Below, one piece after another: positions 5,685-7,358 of a DNA stretch of 7,358 nt. The DNA comes from Candidatus Nanohaloarchaea archaeon. Lineage in GTDB: Archaea > EX4484-52 > GLR71. The translations under genes were made by a program, and so were the position numbers. Each line of letters begins with the position of its first letter. Positions within the stretch are counted from its first letter, which is position 1. A model generated the notes under the pieces. It did not search any database. It had not been told where the DNA came from and saw only the letters and a list, made by a program, of their open reading frames with translations. The stretch lies in assembly GCA_030636885.1 (NCBI GenBank), contig DAOVVY010000041.1, positions 1 through 7,358 of the forward strand, in the 5' to 3' direction.

Positions 5685-6752
5685 ATGGAAAAAAAACTTA
5701 AGGTAGATGAAACATTGGGGGATAATTCATATGGTTTTTGGGATATGGATAATCTCTCAACTAGGCACTATGCTATAAGCAAGAGCTATATGCAAAGACT
5801 TGATGTCTTGATTAAGGTTCAGCCAGGTGATGTAGGTCTTTTGTTTTCAAAAGCATTTGATATGTCTTTGGCAGGAGATGCCCATCAGTATCTATATGGT
5901 GGCTGGAACCGTCAATTGAACGAAACCCTTGATTTCATACCTAGGTTTGACATGGATCGTGCAGTCAATGACACAGAGACTTATATGTCTGAATTGACAG
6001 CCATGGCTAATGAGGTAACCGATACAGGCAACTATACTGGCTCGATAAACCCTGACCTTTTAGACCTATGGGTAAATGAAGATGTGACTGCAACTGATAC
6101 TGATCAATTATGGTCTGCAATCCACAATGAACTGTATCTTCAGACCGAAAATCTATTGGATATGGTAAGTCGTGTCGGCTACAATGTTGAAGGCATAAGG
6201 TCACAACTATTTGTACGGAAGATGTTTGAGGATTCAGGTGAAACTTTCGCAAAGGATCTTGCCGCACTTTACACAGATGATCTTGATCTGATGTCTGGTG
6301 TGTATGTTAATAGATGCAATGCGATCTCAGATATAGCAGAACCATTCGGAGGCAGTTATGGTCTGTTCAATGAAGATTTCAAGAATCTATCAAATATGCT
6401 TCATGACTATAACGGTACCTTGCACGAGATGGAATGCGCAATGTTCACAAGATGGATTGCTGATGGAAGGAACCTTGAATTAGGTTATGACACAGTTCGT
6501 GGTATTTCGGAGATGGACAAGATTGTCGAACCTCTCGGAAACAAGATACTGGCTGCGATTGAGACACTTAGCCAGAAACTGCCCACAAACCCGTATATTG
6601 CAATTGATGGTGATTCGTACAGTGATGGTGATTTAGATAATATGTTTGATACTACGGTACGTGCATACACTATGCTTGAAACTTTAGAATCTGATCGTAC
6701 ATCTGTCTTATACGAATTTGGTTTGTCTTATCTGGATGAATGTGAATGTTGA
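5685..6752 (+). CDS. Unrecognised, strongly acidic 355-residue protein
   Basis: I do not recognise this protein. It has about 63 Asp/Glu against about 26 Lys/Arg, no signal peptide and no membrane segment, so it should be a soluble cytoplasmic protein of very low pI. It looks mostly helical. Only four Cys are present, two of them in the C-terminal DECEC. Weakly similar segments recur: FDMDRAVNDTETYM (88-101), NRCNAISDIAEPFG (209-222), VRGISEMDKIVEPLG (271-285) and FDTTVRAYTMLETL (321-334), with I(A/V)EP(F/L)G best conserved. This may be an internal helical repeat. SYGFWDMDNLS (15-25) and SYGLFNEDFKNLS (224-236) are another possible pair. The ATG at 5685 is preferred over an in-frame TTG at 5646 because AGGTTGAT (5673-5680) precedes the ATG and the TTG lies inside stem P3. 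Its long foldable leader suggests post-transcriptional control. Confidence 0.8.
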   Translation: MEKKLKVDETLGDNSYGFWDMDNLSTRHYAISKSYMQRLDVLIKVQPGDVGLLFSKAFDMSLAGDAHQYLYGGWNRQLNETLDFIPRFDMDRAVNDTETYMSELTAMANEVTDTGNYTGSINPDLLDLWVNEDVTATDTDQLWSAIHNELYLQTENLLDMVSRVGYNVEGIRSQLFVRKMFEDSGETFAKDLAALYTDDLDLMSGVYVNRCNAISDIAEPFGGSYGLFNEDFKNLSNMLHDYNGTLHEMECAMFTRWIADGRNLELGYDTVRGISEMDKIVEPLGNKILAAIETLSQKLPTNPYIAIDGDSYSDGDLDNMFDTTVRAYTMLETLESDRTSVLYEFGLSYLDECEC

Positions 6753-6753
6753 A

Positions 6754-6798
6754 TTTTTGTTTTGGGGTAGATTCTTATCTTCTGTCCCTTTTTGTTTT
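6754..6798 (+). terminator. T-rich termination zone after the acidic protein gene
   Basis: Two double T tracts follow the stop codon: T5-G-T4 at 6754-6763 and T5-G-T4 at 6789-6798. Both fit archaeal oligo-T termination. There is no convincing hairpin. Confidence 0.4.
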
Positions 6799-6819
6799 CT
6801 TAGATATTTAATATATGTC

Positions 6820-7080
6820 TCAATAGGTATAATCCTCAAGTTTGTATATTTTCATTATGTAATTTGTTTCCCAGTCTGCAATCAGGTCTGTGAATTCATG
6901 GCGTATCTTGAATAGTATCCGGTTCATGTCAGACGAATCGCGCGCAACGATAATCAAAAGAAGATCAACATCACCAATTATAGAAAATATATCAATGACA
7001 TTCTTATTTTTCTTTAAATTATTTATGAATTCTTTCTGTGTTTCTTCAGTTATATTCTTCAGTTTTATACGTGCATGTTT
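6820..7080 (-). pseudogene. 5'-truncated Lrp/AsnC family regulator, ligand-binding domain only
   Basis: The minus strand encodes 86 residues ending at a TGA (6820-6822). It begins KHARIKLKNITEETQKEFIN and passes through SIIGDVDLLLIIVARDSSDM (34-53), NRILFKIRHEFTDLIADWET (53-72) and NYIMKIYKLEDYTY. This is the RAM/AsnC effector domain of an archaeal Lrp-type transcription regulator, with GDVDLLLIIVA standing for the family's SIxGxWDLLIxIxA strand and a natural C terminus. The frame closes at a TGA immediately upstream (7081-7083), there is no ATG before residue 51, and the DNA beyond is not helix-turn-helix coding in any frame I read. The DNA-binding half, about 60-70 residues, is therefore missing. 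The retained codons still read cleanly, which suggests a recent truncation. A stand-alone RAM protein with an unusual start is the alternative. Confidence 0.7.
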
Positions 7081-7236
7081 TCAATTGCCAAAGAACAAGA
7101 CGGTGAGATACATTACATTTTATATAATGATTTTTTATGAATAAAACACGACCCATCAAAAGTCAAACTTAAAGAAGGAACAATGGTCCGTCTTGAATGC
7201 AGAGATGGCGAAGCGACAGTCTACGGATTAGATTAA
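7075..7236 (+). pseudogene. Gene fragment interrupted by in-frame TGA
   Basis: One plus-strand frame reads MFSIAKEQDGEIHYILYNDF then L, a TGA at 7138-7140, then IKHDPSKVKLKEG and TMVRLECRDGEATVYGLD, ending at TAA 7234-7236. The codons on both sides look protein-coding, and the last 30 residues have the strand-turn-strand look of a small beta domain. I cannot name the family. The first start after the TGA is the ATG at 7183 or so, leaving 17 residues, so the 3' part has no translatable start. The 5' edge coincides with the truncation point of the Lrp remnant on the other strand, so both are probably products of one rearrangement. A single base change (for instance TGG to TGA) or a sequencing error would explain the stop. 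Confidence 0.45.
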
Positions 7237-7358
7237 CCCTTCATCAATCTTTGCCTTTCTTTTATCTTTCTTTTAACCCATTCGTCCCAACGTCCGTATA
7301 TCCTTTCAGGGTCCAGCGACCCATACTGTTCCTTGACTTCCTCGGAGATTATATGGAA
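7233..7358 (-). CDS. C-terminal end of an unrecognised basic protein, partial
   Basis: The minus strand is open from the window edge to a TAA at 7233-7235. It encodes FHIISEEVKEQYG, SLDPERIYGRWDEWV and KRKIKERQRLMKG (41 residues). The charged helical sequence with W and RIYGRWDEW and a Lys/Arg-rich tail looks like a true C terminus. The N-terminal part lies outside the window and I do not recognise the family. The stop codon overlaps the stop of the convergent plus-strand fragment within the four bases TTAA. Confidence 0.65.
   Translation of the reverse strand, partial: FHIISEEVKEQYGSLDPERIYGRWDEWVKRKIKERQRLMKG

Noticed and set aside
7138..7140. Selenocysteine or UGA-recoded sense codon
   Set aside because: No SECIS-like hairpin was seen nearby, no known selenoprotein context, and the frame also lacks a clear promoter. 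A truncation or point mutation is simpler.
6718..7144. Two small plus-strand frames of 65 and 84 codons (6718-6915, 6890-7144)
   Set aside because: The second reads as the antisense of the Lrp effector domain with Phe/Ile-rich nonsense. The first overlaps the end of the acidic protein gene and has no ribosome site.
1..7358. CRISPR arrays, insertion sequences, tRNA genes
   Set aside because: No regularly spaced repeats, transposase-like frames, terminal inverted repeats or tRNA T-loop/acceptor patterns were found on either strand.

Overview
The window is archaeal. The evidence is an eS17 (S17e) ribosomal protein gene, a Nop5-fibrillarin (FlpA) gene pair encoding the box C/D RNP core, an ArlJ/FlaJ-TadC type pilus platform protein, an archaeal-type Lrp/AsnC remnant, and TATA boxes placed about 33-41 nt upstream of most start codons. 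The DNA is AT-rich and compact. The lineage cannot be fixed from this window; a euryarchaeal or DPANN genome is plausible but not shown.

Layout, left to right. Positions 1-228 (- strand) hold a decayed open frame with no usable start codon and an in-frame TAG. A T-rich terminator zone (286-313) follows the rps17e gene (321-512, -). rps17e is divergent from nop5 (586-1632, +), and the two share a palindromic TATA box. nop5 and flpA (1638-2294, +) are 5 nt apart and form an operon; their products join L7Ae in the archaeal rRNA/tRNA 2'-O-methylation machine. flpA converges, with a 5-nt gap, on an orotate-phosphoribosyltransferase-like gene (2300-3073, -) whose PRPP loop is altered. Upstream of that on the same strand is a 703-residue double-T2SSF membrane protein (3131-5242, -), with no partner ATPase or pilin in view.

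The longest gene-free stretch inside the window (5243-5684) holds two divergent promoters and about 300 nt of strongly foldable sequence. This includes three hairpins and a possible three-way junction that ends a few bases before the ribosome binding site of an unrecognised, very acidic 355-residue protein (5685-6752, +). This leader/orphan-gene pair is the best candidate here for something undescribed.

The right end (6753-7358) is gene debris. It has a 5'-truncated Lrp/AsnC ligand-binding domain (6820-7080, -), abutting a + strand fragment interrupted by an in-frame TGA (7075-7236). That fragment shares a TTAA with the stop codon of a converging gene that runs off the window (7233-7358, -).
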